Source: Corallococcus soli (GTDB lineage: Bacteria; Myxococcota; Myxococcia; Myxococcales; Myxococcaceae). Taken from it: a stretch of 64,000 nt of DNA. The position numbers and the translations under genes were made by a program. The DNA is taken from contig NZ_JAAIYO010000007.1 of assembly GCF_014930455.1 (NCBI RefSeq), positions 186,001 through 250,000 of the forward strand, given 5' to 3'. The notes below the pieces were generated by a model that was not told where the DNA came from, did not search any database, and saw only the letters and a program-made list of their open reading frames with translations. Of this stretch, positions 54,722 through 63,902 are shown in pieces; within the stretch, counting starts at the first letter, position 1, and every line of letters starts with the position of its first letter.

Positions 54722-54874
54722 GACGCGGCGCACGCCGGGGGGGCCGCGACAGTCGTTGCGCTGGGAAACCAAAACCTGGGTGCCCTCGCGGAGGATTTTC
54801 GGAAGGCGGCCGCCCGGCTAGTGTTCCGCTGCGCAGGGCCACCTGCCTCGCGTCCCAGCCTCAGGAGTTGTCTC

Positions 54875-55792
54875 ATGCTCCGTACGGCCGCCGTCGCCGC
54901 CGCCGTCGCGCTGTTCAGCCTGCCGTCGTCCGCCCACGCACTCGAAAGCGGTCCCAAGGGCCCGCTGCCAATGTTTGACCTGCAACGACTGCGATTGGAC
55001 CCGGGGAGCCTGGGTTCGCTCGTGGTGGGGACGGGCCGGACGCTGGCGCCGGGGCTGCTGCGGGTGGGGCTGAACTACCACTACGAGCAGTTGCCCATGC
55101 ACTTCCAGACGCGCTGGGAGCCGGGGGATGGCACGGGCCTCGTGGAGAACAAGATGACCGCGCACCTGACGGTCGGCTACGGCGTGCTGTCGTGGCTGGA
55201 CGTCGGGGCGGAGCTGCCCTTCATCCTGATGCAGGGCGGAAAGCCCACGCTGGAGTACCTCCCGCCGCGCTCGGGGGGGCTCGCCACGCCGTGGCTGAGC
55301 GCCCGCGCGGCCCTCCTGCGTCAGACGACGGGTGCGCCCATCAACATGGCGGTGGCCCTGACGGCGGGCCTGCCGGTGGGCAGCCGCGCGGCCCAGGCGC
55401 ACGAGGACTACGCGTGGCACCCGCGCCTGCAACTGGGCTACGTGGGTGAGGGCTTCCAGGTGGGCGGCGAGGCCGGGGTGTTCCTGCGCAAGCGCCACGA
55501 CCTGCGGCCGGTGTCCTACGTGGAAGGCGACGTCGTGGGCAATGAGCTGCGATTGGGCGCCACGGTGACGTCGCGGGGCGGCGACGTGACGCGCGGCGAG
55601 GTGAGCGTCGTCGCCGGCGTGCCGCTGCAGGGGGGCCGCGTGGGGGCGGAGCTGCTCATCGCCATCCGCCGCCACGCCCTCCAGGGCCTGGACCTGTACG
55701 TGATGGGCGGCCCGGGCGTGGGCGCGGGGTTCGACACGCCCACCATCCGCTTCGTCGCGGGCCTGTCCTGGTCCACCGGCAAGGTGGACTGA
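54875..55792 (+). CDS. Outer-membrane beta-barrel protein
   Basis: 305 residues from the ATG at 54875 with AGGAG upstream. Signal peptide ends SAHALES. The rest alternates amphipathic strands (LLRVGLNYHYEQLPM, LTVGYGVLSWLDVGAELPFI, RLQLGYVGEGFQVGGEAGVF) and ends RFVAGLSWSTGKVD. It resembles the barrel part of myxobacterial OmpA-type proteins but has no OmpA peptidoglycan domain. Confidence 0.7.
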   Translation: MLRTAAVAAAVALFSLPSSAHALESGPKGPLPMFDLQRLRLDPGSLGSLVVGTGRTLAPGLLRVGLNYHYEQLPMHFQTRWEPGDGTGLVENKMTAHLTVGYGVLSWLDVGAELPFILMQGGKPTLEYLPPRSGGLATPWLSARAALLRQTTGAPINMAVALTAGLPVGSRAAQAHEDYAWHPRLQLGYVGEGFQVGGEAGVFLRKRHDLRPVSYVEGDVVGNELRLGATVTSRGGDVTRGEVSVVAGVPLQGGRVGAELLIAIRRHALQGLDLYVMGGPGVGAGFDTPTIRFVAGLSWSTGKVD

Positions 55793-55804
55793 CGGCTGTG
55801 GCGG

Positions 55805-57700
55805 CTACTTCGGCATGAAGCCGAAGGCCTTCACCATCGCGATGGCGATGCCCAGCAGGCTCTCTCCCGCGATGAAGCCGGAGCTGACGGGCAGGACGGC
55901 GTCCTCGGCCAGCTTCGGCTTCACCCGGCGCATGAGCGCGGCCAGCGCCGAGCCCACGAAGAGGCTGATGGAGCTGGAGCCGGGGATGACGATGGCCAGC
56001 CCCAGGCCGGACGCGGACGGGATGAAGGCCTTCAGCTTCGGCGGGGCCCACCGCTCCAGCAGCACCAGCGTCACGCCCAGCAGCGTCCCGCACAGGGCGC
56101 CCATGCGCGCGGTGGGGTGCAGCGCGGCCACGCCGGACGCGAGCATCTTGGACACGCCGGCCCACACCATGGATGCGGGCGCGGGGAACTGCTCCGTGCC
56201 CAGCATGTCCGCGGACGGCACCAGCAGGTTGAAGACGGGCACGACGACGATGGCGCCCGCGACGACGCCGAAGAGCTGCGCGACGAACTGCTGACGCGGC
56301 GCCGCCCCCAGCAGCCACCCGGACTTGAGGTCCGTGAGCAGGTCCGCGGAGTGCAGCCCCACGCCGCCGGTGGCGTTGGCGCTCATGATGTTGGCGGGGA
56401 TGTTGCCCGGCGCGAGTCCGCCGAAGATGAGCTGGGTGACGGGGCCCAGCGCCTTGGTGGGCGTGGTGTCCGTCTCTCCCGTCACGCGCGACGCGATGAC
56501 GCCCATCACCACCGCCAGCGGCAGCGCGAGCACCCCGGCCCACCACGGAATCTGGAACAGGTAGGCCATCAGGAAGACGGCCACCGGGCCCAGGAGCAGG
56601 AAGCCCAGGGGGAACCATGAGGGGGGGCACTCGATGTCCGCGAGCGGATCCTCCTTGGCGCCCTCCTTGGGCTTGATGCCCACCAGCCCGCCCAGCGCGG
56701 AGAAGGAGCGCACCACGCTCTTCCACTGGAACGCGAACGCCAGCAGGCCCGACGACACCAGCACCGCGGAGCCCGTCCACAGCGACCAGCTGTTGATGGC
56801 CTTGTAGGTGACCTCCGGGATGACGCCCCGGGCAACCATCGCGGGCGCGAGGAAGCCGTAGTTGAGGATGGCGCCCAGGAGCATGGACCAGCCGGTGCGG
56901 AAGTTCACCAGCGCGCCCGCGCCGATGAGCAGCAGGCTGAAGTCGAACGACAGCGACCACTTGCCGGCCTCGCGGCCCTGGATGCTGAACGGCAGGCTCG
57001 CCTTCTCCGGCAGGTTCTTCAGCCAGGTGAAGCGCGCGTCGCGCAGCAGCACCAGCAGCGCGCCCACGAGCCCTGCGATGCCCAGCAGGCGCGACTTGCG
57101 GCGGGCCACGTCGCCGTGGCCGTGCAGGGCGCGGATGGTCTCCGCGGTGGCGGTGCCGGTGGGGAACGGGAGCGCTTCAATGTTGATGAGCTGGCGCTTG
57201 ATGGGGATGGCGGCGAAGACGCCCAGCGCGGAGATGACGCCGAACCACACCATCAGCCAGCCCGCGGACGGCAGCGTGCCCGTCAGCATCAGGAGCGCGG
57301 GCACCGCGGCCATGTTGCCGCCGCCCGTCATGTAGCCCGCCGCGGACGCGACGGAGCCCATGGCGTTGTTCTCCAGGTCGGTGAACTCCTTCTTCAGCAT
57401 CCGGAGCGAACGCAGCGTGCCGAACACCGCGAAGGCCAGGATGCAGGCGGTGATGGTGACGCCCAGGCTCCAGCCCGTCTTGAGGATGACGTAGAGGTTG
57501 GACAGGCACATCACCGCGCCAATGAGCATCCCGGCGATGATGGCGCGCACGGTGAGCTGCCGCGCGCCGCCCTGGTAGACGTGCTCCCGCCAGTACAGCT
57601 CCGGGTCCATCGCCGCGGAGGCTCCGGGCCGCTCCGGGATGGCGTCAGGGTCGGGCGCGGGGACGCGCAGCTGGCTGGGGTTCGGGACGGGAGGAGCCAT
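55805..57700 (-). CDS. OPT family oligopeptide transporter
   Basis: 631 residues from the ATG at 57700 (a GTG at 57721 is possible). About 15 membrane helices; family features include MCLSNLYVILKTGWSLGVTI, AGYMTGGGNMAAVPAL and LPFPTGTATAETIRALHGHG. OPT proteins import small peptides or metal chelates. Convergent with the outer-membrane barrel gene. Confidence 0.92.
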   Translation of the reverse strand: MAPPVPNPSQLRVPAPDPDAIPERPGASAAMDPELYWREHVYQGGARQLTVRAIIAGMLIGAVMCLSNLYVILKTGWSLGVTITACILAFAVFGTLRSLRMLKKEFTDLENNAMGSVASAAGYMTGGGNMAAVPALLMLTGTLPSAGWLMVWFGVISALGVFAAIPIKRQLINIEALPFPTGTATAETIRALHGHGDVARRKSRLLGIAGLVGALLVLLRDARFTWLKNLPEKASLPFSIQGREAGKWSLSFDFSLLLIGAGALVNFRTGWSMLLGAILNYGFLAPAMVARGVIPEVTYKAINSWSLWTGSAVLVSSGLLAFAFQWKSVVRSFSALGGLVGIKPKEGAKEDPLADIECPPSWFPLGFLLLGPVAVFLMAYLFQIPWWAGVLALPLAVVMGVIASRVTGETDTTPTKALGPVTQLIFGGLAPGNIPANIMSANATGGVGLHSADLLTDLKSGWLLGAAPRQQFVAQLFGVVAGAIVVVPVFNLLVPSADMLGTEQFPAPASMVWAGVSKMLASGVAALHPTARMGALCGTLLGVTLVLLERWAPPKLKAFIPSASGLGLAIVIPGSSSISLFVGSALAALMRRVKPKLAEDAVLPVSSGFIAGESLLGIAIAMVKAFGFMPK

Positions 57701-57765
57701 GGGGGCGCGAAGATAGTGCACGCCCCCCTGGAGAACGAAACGGTCCCTGCGCCGGGACGGCGCCT

Positions 57766-58248
57766 TTATTCGTGCGCGCCGCCCGGACCGTGCACGTGGC
57801 CGTGCGTGAGCTCCTCCTGCGTCGCGTCACGCACTTCGCGCACGGTGACATCGAAGTGGAGCGTCTTGCCCGCCAGCGGATGGTTCAGGTCCACCACGAC
57901 GGAGTCGTCGTTGACCGTCTGGATGCGCAGGGGGACGTTGCCGTCCTCCGTCTGGGCCATCAGCGTCTGGCCCACCTGGGGCGTGAAGCCCTGGGGCAGC
58001 ATCGTGCGAGGGACGGTGCGCATCCCCTCCGGGTTGTGCTGGCCGTAGCCCTGCTCCGGGGCCACCACCACCTGCTTGCTCTCCCCCACGCCCAGGCCGT
58101 CCAGGGCGCCCTCCAGCCCGGGGACGATCTGCTTGTGGCCGTGCAGATAGGCGAGCGGCTGGCCAGGGGCGCTCTGGTCGATGACCTCTCCGTCTCCCAG
58201 GTGGAGGCGGTATTCGAGCGCGACGACGCGACCGTTGGCGATCTTCAT
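57766..58248 (-). CDS. slyD: FKBP-type peptidyl-prolyl isomerase SlyD
   Basis: 160 residues. FKBP core GEVIDQSAPGQPLAYLHGH and IVPGLEGALDGLGVGESKQV, with the insert-in-flap domain (APEQGYGQHNPEGMRTVPRT). The C-terminus carries a short His-rich stretch (HGHVHGPGGAHE) that may bind metal. Folding helper and possible nickel chaperone. Confidence 0.92.
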   Translation of the reverse strand: MKIANGRVVALEYRLHLGDGEVIDQSAPGQPLAYLHGHKQIVPGLEGALDGLGVGESKQVVVAPEQGYGQHNPEGMRTVPRTMLPQGFTPQVGQTLMAQTEDGNVPLRIQTVNDDSVVVDLNHPLAGKTLHFDVTVREVRDATQEELTHGHVHGPGGAHE

Positions 58249-58322
58249 GCGGGGGAAGCTCCTTGGCTTCGGGGACGGCGGAGTGGGACTTCAGGCAAAG
58301 GTGGAGCCTGGGGATGGCGGCG

Positions 58323-59600
58323 TCAGGACGCGGGCGACTGCGCTGCCTCCTCGGCGACGGGGCGGTCGGGCGGCTCCCCGCGCGACACGTACACCGCGGC
58401 GGCCAGGTCCCCCGTGACGTTGAGCGTGGTGCGGCACATGTCCAGGAAGCGGTCCACGCCGAGGATGAGGCCCAGGCCCTCCACCGGGATGTTGAACATG
58501 CCCAGAATCATGGCGATGACCGGGATGGAGCCCGCCGGCACGCCCGCGGTGCCGATGCCCGCCAGCACGCAGATGAACATGATGACCGCCTGCTGCCCCA
58601 GGCCCAGGTCCACGCCGTACACCTGCGCGAGGAAGAGCACGGTGACGCCCTCGAAGAGCGCGGTGCCGTTCTGGTTCATCGCGGAGCCGGCGGTGAGCAC
58701 GAAGCGCGCGACGCTGCGGGGCAGGTGGAGGTTCTCCTCGGCCACTTTGAGGGCGGTGGGCAGCGTGGCGCTGGACGAGGACGTGGAGAAGGCCGTGACG
58801 ATGGCCAGCCGGCTGGAGCGGAAGAACTCCACCGGATTGCGGCCCCCCAGGAAGCGCACGGACAGCGAATAGACGACGAACATGTGGAGGCCCAGCGCCA
58901 GCAGCACCACGCCCACGTACGACGCCAACTGCCCCAGGATGTGGAAGCCCAGCCGCGCCGTCATGGAGAACAGGAGCGCGCCCACGCCGATGGGCGCCAG
59001 CTTCAGCACCCCGTCGATGAGCCTCATCATCACGTCGTAGAGCCCCTGGATGGAGTCCTTGAGGCGCCGCGCGGGCTCCCCCGGCGTGAGCGCCAGGCCC
59101 AGGCCGAAGATGAGCGAGAAGACGATGAGGCCAATCATGTCCCCATCCGCCGCGGCCTTGAGCGGGTTGGTGGGCACCATGGACATGAAGAGCGCGCCCA
59201 CGGAGGTGTCCCCCGGCGGTGGCGCGGCCTTTATCTGCGTGCCCGTGCGGGCCAGGGCGCGGGCCTCGTCGCTCAAGCCGTCCCCGGGCCGCAGCGTGTT
59301 GACGAGCAGCAGGCCGATGAGCACGGAGATGACGGAGAAGACGACGGTGTAGCCCAGCGTGCGGGCGCCCAGGCGGCCCACCTGCTTGAGGTCCAGTTCG
59401 GCCACGCCGACGACGAGCGCGGAGAACAGCAGCGGCACCACGAGCATCAGCAGCAGCCGGATGAAGAGCTGCCCCACCGGGTTGGTGACGTGCTCCACCA
59501 CGCCCCGGAGCCAGGGGGCATCCCCGAACACCGCGTTGGCCACGAGTCCGGCCACCGCGCCGACGGAAATGCCGAGGAGCATCTTCTGGTGGGGCTTCAT
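58323..59600 (-). CDS. Dicarboxylate/amino acid:cation symporter
   Basis: 425 residues of the GltP/DctA family: HQKMLLGISVGAVAGLVANA, the serine-rich hairpin AFSTSSSSATLPTALKVAEE, and SAMNQNGTALFEGVTVLFLA and GTAGVPAGSIPVIAMI at the substrate and cation site. Imports glutamate, aspartate or C4-dicarboxylates with Na+ or H+. Confidence 0.93.
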   Translation of the reverse strand: MKPHQKMLLGISVGAVAGLVANAVFGDAPWLRGVVEHVTNPVGQLFIRLLLMLVVPLLFSALVVGVAELDLKQVGRLGARTLGYTVVFSVISVLIGLLLVNTLRPGDGLSDEARALARTGTQIKAAPPPGDTSVGALFMSMVPTNPLKAAADGDMIGLIVFSLIFGLGLALTPGEPARRLKDSIQGLYDVMMRLIDGVLKLAPIGVGALLFSMTARLGFHILGQLASYVGVVLLALGLHMFVVYSLSVRFLGGRNPVEFFRSSRLAIVTAFSTSSSSATLPTALKVAEENLHLPRSVARFVLTAGSAMNQNGTALFEGVTVLFLAQVYGVDLGLGQQAVIMFICVLAGIGTAGVPAGSIPVIAMILGMFNIPVEGLGLILGVDRFLDMCRTTLNVTGDLAAAVYVSRGEPPDRPVAEEAAQSPAS

Positions 59601-59628
59601 AGGGCGCGAAGCCTAGCGGTGAAAGGAG

Positions 59629-60309
59629 GTGGCGCCCACCTCGCGTTCGGGGGAAAGCTCGCGCCCCACCGTGGAATCCCTCGTCCAGCTCACCGAACCC
59701 GCCCTGCCCCCTCCCCTCTTCCGCCGGCTGTCGCGGCGCGTGGGGGCGCTCAAGGGGGAGCGCCTGCGCCACACGTACCAGACGACGTTCTGGTACGCGT
59801 TCGGGCCTCCCCAGAACGTGGTGGAGGAGGTCATCCACGCGCTGCGCCCGTCGGTGACGAAGGGCTGGAACATCGCCGGCGTGGAGTGGTGGCTGTCGCG
59901 CATGCGGGCCACGGACGTGCGGGTGGACTTCCACCAGGACCGGGATGAGCGGCTGGCGCTGAGCACGGGGAAGCTGGTGCACCCGAAGCGCTCGTCGGTG
60001 TTGTTCCTCAACCGGGTGCGCGGCGGGGCGCTGGCGGTGACGCGGGAGCTGCCGTCGGAGGGCAACCCGTCGCTCGCGCCGGACCGGCTGGACGCGCTGA
60101 CGCTGGTGGCGCCGCGTCCCAACCGGCTGGTGGTGTTCGACGGGACGCTGACGCACGGGGTGCTGGACGCGGACAACCAGGTGCCGGACGGGAAGCTGCC
60201 GGGGCCTTCGCGCGAGCGCAGGACGCTGGTGATGAACTGGTGGGGCCACCGCCCCACCGACGTGCCGGCGTGGAGCGAGACGCGCTACTACCGCGCGCTG
60301 GGAAGCTGA
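59629..60309 (+). CDS. 2-oxoglutarate/Fe(II)-dependent oxygenase
   Basis: Up to 226 residues; the GTG at 59629 overlaps the AGGAGG, so a GTG at 59671 may be the true start. The iron facial triad is visible: His102-x-Asp104 in DFHQDRDE and His176 in DGTLTHGVLD, with Arg198 (RERRTLVMNWW) for 2-oxoglutarate. Substrate unknown. Ends 22 bp into the convergent methyltransferase gene. Confidence 0.8.
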   Translation: MAPTSRSGESSRPTVESLVQLTEPALPPPLFRRLSRRVGALKGERLRHTYQTTFWYAFGPPQNVVEEVIHALRPSVTKGWNIAGVEWWLSRMRATDVRVDFHQDRDERLALSTGKLVHPKRSSVLFLNRVRGGALAVTRELPSEGNPSLAPDRLDALTLVAPRPNRLVVFDGTLTHGVLDADNQVPDGKLPGPSRERRTLVMNWWGHRPTDVPAWSETRYYRALGS

Positions 60310-61061
60310 CGGGCGGTGTCGCGCAGGCGCTGGGTGACGCGGTCGGCCCACTCGGGTTCGACCTCCATGCAGGCAGGAAGGCGGCCCAGGCGCAGGGCGG
60401 CGGAGGGCATGGAGCCGCTGCCGGCGAACGGATCCAACACCGTCTCCCCCGGGCGGCTCCAGGTGCGCACCAGCGGCTCCAGCACGGAGAAGGGCTTGTG
60501 GTGCGGGTGGCCGCCCCACTGCGTGGCCTCCGCGTCGTCGTCGTAGCCGCCGACCACGGCCCACACCGTGGGGGCGTCACCGGGCGCGAGCGGCGGCGCG
60601 GGCGTGCGGGCGATGACGAGCGCCACTTCGTAGACGCGCAAGAGCTGCTCGTTGGCGTTCTTGTCGGTGGTGCGCTTGCCCCAGACGTACTCGCCGCGCA
60701 GGTGGGGGTAGCCCAGCTCGCGGGCGGCGCAGAGGATGGGCTCCTTGCCGAGCAGGTTGGTCCAGATGATGAGCGGCGCGTCGGGGGTGAGGTGCGCGAC
60801 GGCGCACGACAGCCAGGCGTCGGAGAAGACGCGGTAGTCGCGCACGGACTCGAAGCGGACGATGGGGTTGCGGTCGATCTTCTTGTGCGCGCGGGGGTCG
60901 CGCAGGTCACCGCCCTTGCGACGCCGGGTGAGCAGGCAGTAGGGGGGATCCGTGTGGAGCAGGGAGGCGCGCGCGTCGCCCAGGGCGGCCCGGTAGCCCT
61001 CGGGCTCGCGCGCATCGGCGCGGAAGCAGCGCAGGGATTCGGGCGTCAGGTCGGAGGTCAT
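60288..61061 (-). CDS. Solitary DNA methyltransferase (N6-adenine/N4-cytosine)
   Basis: 257 residues. Motif IV DPPY at 38-41 precedes motif I DPFAGSG at 210-216, the beta-class order. A TRD-like stretch lies between. No restriction endonuclease gene is next to it, so it is probably an orphan or regulatory methylase. Confidence 0.85.
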   Translation of the reverse strand: MTSDLTPESLRCFRADAREPEGYRAALGDARASLLHTDPPYCLLTRRRKGGDLRDPRAHKKIDRNPIVRFESVRDYRVFSDAWLSCAVAHLTPDAPLIIWTNLLGKEPILCAARELGYPHLRGEYVWGKRTTDKNANEQLLRVYEVALVIARTPAPPLAPGDAPTVWAVVGGYDDDAEATQWGGHPHHKPFSVLEPLVRTWSRPGETVLDPFAGSGSMPSAALRLGRLPACMEVEPEWADRVTQRLRDTARQLPSAR

Positions 61062-61138
61062 CGTTGAAGCGGAACCCTACACGGCGGGGCGGCCGGAATG
61101 GGGACGCGGATGGCGGGATTTCTGGCACGCTTCGGGGC

Positions 61139-61945
61139 ATGCGCTTCCGGTTCACCGCGACCCTCCTGGGCTCCCTGCTGTTTCTCTCCGGGTGTCAGTC
61201 CACGGGGATGGGCCGGGCGCGGCGCGAACTCAAGCAGACGATGGATTCAGGCACGAACGCCTGTCGGCAGAACCCGGTGTACTGCACCCGGGCCGTGGGC
61301 GAGGAGACGGTCCTGCCCGCGAGCATCCGGGCGACCGCCCAGGCGGGGGCGTCCGTCGCGGGTGCACTCAAGGTGATGGACGAGGCAACTCGGGCACGGG
61401 TCCGGGAGATCATGGCGGCGTGTGCGAATGAGGCCAGTTGGGAGGTGAACAAGCGGCTCTTCGGCGGGCAGACACCCACCGCGGAGCAATGCAGGCAAAA
61501 GGTGGGGACGGACGCATCAGGGAACCCCATCACCCGAGCCATGCAATTGGGCCAGCTGAAGCACGAGGCGGCCATGCGCTGCGTCCAGGCGCGGCTGTCC
61601 GTCGAACGCCCTGGTGGTTTCAGCCTCAAGCCTCGCTACCGGTACGACCCCAAGACGAAGGCACTGGAGCTGATCAGCGCGGAGGCGGAGCAGGCACTGC
61701 TCCAGTCAGGACGAACAGGGAAGCTCAAGGGCACCCTGGTGCCTGATGTGGTCATCCACGCGGGGAATCCACTGAAGGCCCAGGAGGTCTTCGACTTCAA
61801 GTTCCCCTGCCCCATCAGCAACAACCCCAGTTGGCGAAGGTATCCAGAGGGACCACCGCATGAAGGTAGGGACCAGGGGGAAGTCTATCGCGCTGCGTTC
61901 GGCGACAACGTCTCACTGGTTGCGCCCGGCTGGGGAGTCCACTGA
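61139..61945 (+). CDS. Lipoprotein toxin with PD-(D/E)xK nuclease-like domain (SitA-like)
   Basis: 268 residues from the ATG at 61139. Lipobox Leu-Ser-Gly-Cys (Cys19). A helical middle contains paired cysteines. The C-terminal 75 residues have the nuclease pattern: Asp203 in VPDVVIHAG, then Asp219-x-Lys221 in EVFDFKFPC, and a conserved QGEVYRAAFG end. The next gene is a DUF3396 immunity protein. Myxobacterial SitA toxins are lipoproteins with variable nuclease ends that pass between kin by outer-membrane exchange; membership is inferred. Base composition is slightly less GC-rich than the surroundings. Confidence 0.7.
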   Translation: MRFRFTATLLGSLLFLSGCQSTGMGRARRELKQTMDSGTNACRQNPVYCTRAVGEETVLPASIRATAQAGASVAGALKVMDEATRARVREIMAACANEASWEVNKRLFGGQTPTAEQCRQKVGTDASGNPITRAMQLGQLKHEAAMRCVQARLSVERPGGFSLKPRYRYDPKTKALELISAEAEQALLQSGRTGKLKGTLVPDVVIHAGNPLKAQEVFDFKFPCPISNNPSWRRYPEGPPHEGRDQGEVYRAAFGDNVSLVAPGWGVH

Positions 61946-62848
61946 ATGAACGCCCTGCCCCGGATTCGCGTCCATGCACGCAATGGCGCTGTCGTGCTCC
62001 AGGAAGGCATCTGCCTTTCTTTCTACATGCACCGCTCCCACCAAGAGGTGGGGCCCAGCGTCCTGCTCGCCCTGGACGTCTACCTGGAGGCGGTGGGCCG
62101 CGATGTCCTGCGTTGGTATCCCGACATGGATGGGGATTGGCAGGAACTCACGGCCGAAGCATGGACGGGTCAGCGCACCGCCTTGCGCGAAGGAAACGCT
62201 CCCAGGCTGCAATTGACCGATAGGCCGGACGGTGTCGCGGACCATGAATTCAATTATCGGGGCCAGGACCTGGGCGCGTTGTCCGAGGAAGACGCGGCCC
62301 GGACTGTCTGCGCCCTCTCATGCTGGCTTCCCACGGCGTTCCTTGAACGACAAGGGCCCGCGCGCGTTCAAGGACTGGCGTTGGAGTTGGCGACGATCCT
62401 CCCCTTCGATTCCGGCCACGCGGGGCTTGCCTTCCATGCCCTGTCACAGCTTTCCGGAGTGCGTGAACGTCTGGAGCAAGAACGCATCCTGTACCCAGGC
62501 ATGGATGTTCCCGACGAGGATGCCTCGCAGTACCTGGGAACCCGGGTGCGTGGCATCCACTGGATGAACTTCCTGGGACCTTCCGTCCTGGGAGAACTGG
62601 GCGGCGCGGAAGCCCTGCGGGCCCGACTCACGCACCCTGACACCGCCGTGCAACCGCTTGGGGAGGACCGTGCCGTGGTCACCCTGGGGGACGCACCCGA
62701 CGCGGGCGATACCTCCCAGGGGAACGTGTTGCCCGCATACCGTGAGCTGACGCGGGTCCTGGAGCCGTGGCTGACGTCGCGCGAAGCGGCGCGCCCCTAC
62801 CGTGAGAACGAGGCCCTGCGCCGCTGGGAGCGCAGGTTCCTCGACTGA
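61946..62848 (+). CDS. DUF3396 (type VI immunity family) protein, SitI-like
   Basis: 300 residues starting on the base after the toxin stop (TGAATG). Family features: RWYPDMDGDWQEL, ATILPFDSGHAGLAFHAL, YPGMDVPDEDA and GIHWMNFLGPSVLGELGG. No signal peptide, so it stays in the cytoplasm, where a nuclease would act. DUF3396 proteins commonly neutralise adjacent contact-delivered toxins. Confidence 0.8.
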   Translation: MNALPRIRVHARNGAVVLQEGICLSFYMHRSHQEVGPSVLLALDVYLEAVGRDVLRWYPDMDGDWQELTAEAWTGQRTALREGNAPRLQLTDRPDGVADHEFNYRGQDLGALSEEDAARTVCALSCWLPTAFLERQGPARVQGLALELATILPFDSGHAGLAFHALSQLSGVRERLEQERILYPGMDVPDEDASQYLGTRVRGIHWMNFLGPSVLGELGGAEALRARLTHPDTAVQPLGEDRAVVTLGDAPDAGDTSQGNVLPAYRELTRVLEPWLTSREAARPYRENEALRRWERRFLD

Positions 62849-62864
62849 GCCACGGGGCCTGCCT

Positions 62865-63830
62865 TCACGGGAAAAGAATACCCGGGAACAGCGCACTGCG
62901 CGTCCCCGCTGCATCCCAGATCCTCAGGGAGAAGGACCCCGGACCGTCGCGGTCCTTCACCTCGAACTCCAAGGTCGCCCGCGTTGTCGACCCGGGCGTC
63001 GCGGGGGCGGCTTGCCAGGGCGTCAGCGATTCCCACTCCTGCCCCTCGCCATTGAACAACACCGCGCGCCCGATGGTCCATGGAGCGCCGCCGCTCAATC
63101 CCAACTCAAGGTGGACGGCCCGCCGTGGCCCCCCCCGGTACGCCACGCTTTTCAAGATGCTCAGGGCACACGGCTTCTGGCACGGCGGGCCAATGTTTCT
63201 GGCTTTCGCGGAGAGGCGCTCAACCGCGCCCGCTCCCAACACGAGGGCTCGGAATCCTTCCAGCCCTTCGGGAGCCAGCGCGGCCCCCCGCGCGTCGCCC
63301 TGGCGCAAGCGCTCCAGTTCCGCACGCAGCTGTTCCGCTTCCTGGCGGTACGACTCCGCGGAACGGGACCGCCGGGAGACTTCGACCTGACGGTCCACCG
63401 CCTCGCTCTGGACCTGAAGGGTCAGCACCAGACGCGCGGGAAGGGTCGCATCCTTGTACGGAACGGACAGCTTCAGGGTCTCCCCCACACGCAGCTCCCC
63501 AGAAGGAACGAGCACGAGGAGCGCATTGCCCGTGCTCACCCGGACGAACTGAGCGCGCCCTTCCAGGCTCACCTGGTCCTGCTGGATATCCGTGTCGAAC
63601 AGCAGGGTCGTGCTCAGCCCCAAGCCCATCCGGATGGGCCGCGCCGAGGTTCCCTCCGGGCCCACCTCCACACGGAGCACCTCCCCCGCCTCCCCCTTCA
63701 CCTCCTGGTGGGGAGCAGCCGCCAGGAGGCACGTCGACCAGAGCAGGACCGGGAGCGCTACGGACAGACAGGAGGGCACGGTGTGGAGGGCTCCTCGAAC
63801 CGGGGCAACAGGGGCCTCCCTGTCTACCAC
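62865..63830 (-). CDS. DUF2381 family protein (Myxococcus paralogous family)
   Basis: 321 residues from a GTG at 63830; a GTG at 63779 is an alternative. Signal peptide, then a beta-rich domain (VLRVEVGPEGTSARPIRMGL, VSTGNALLVLVPSGELRVGE), a coiled segment (YRQEAEQLRAELERLRQG) and a second beta-rich half (TLEFEVKDRDGPGSFSLRIW). This layout is the DUF2381 family, which is expanded in myxobacteria and often lies near Ser/Thr kinase genes. Function unknown. Confidence 0.8.
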   Translation of the reverse strand: MVDREAPVAPVRGALHTVPSCLSVALPVLLWSTCLLAAAPHQEVKGEAGEVLRVEVGPEGTSARPIRMGLGLSTTLLFDTDIQQDQVSLEGRAQFVRVSTGNALLVLVPSGELRVGETLKLSVPYKDATLPARLVLTLQVQSEAVDRQVEVSRRSRSAESYRQEAEQLRAELERLRQGDARGAALAPEGLEGFRALVLGAGAVERLSAKARNIGPPCQKPCALSILKSVAYRGGPRRAVHLELGLSGGAPWTIGRAVLFNGEGQEWESLTPWQAAPATPGSTTRATLEFEVKDRDGPGSFSLRIWDAAGTRSALFPGILFP

Positions 63831-63902
63831 GAGGCTCGTCCGATGCCCCCTACCCCACGAGGCTCCCTCCCACTGGGTAGTGTGCCCCTGCGAAGGGAGC
63901 CG

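Noticed and set aside
62248-62256. ATTATCGG word resembling the FliA-like -10
   Set aside because: It is inside the immunity coding sequence and lacks the GTTTCC partner at the right distance.
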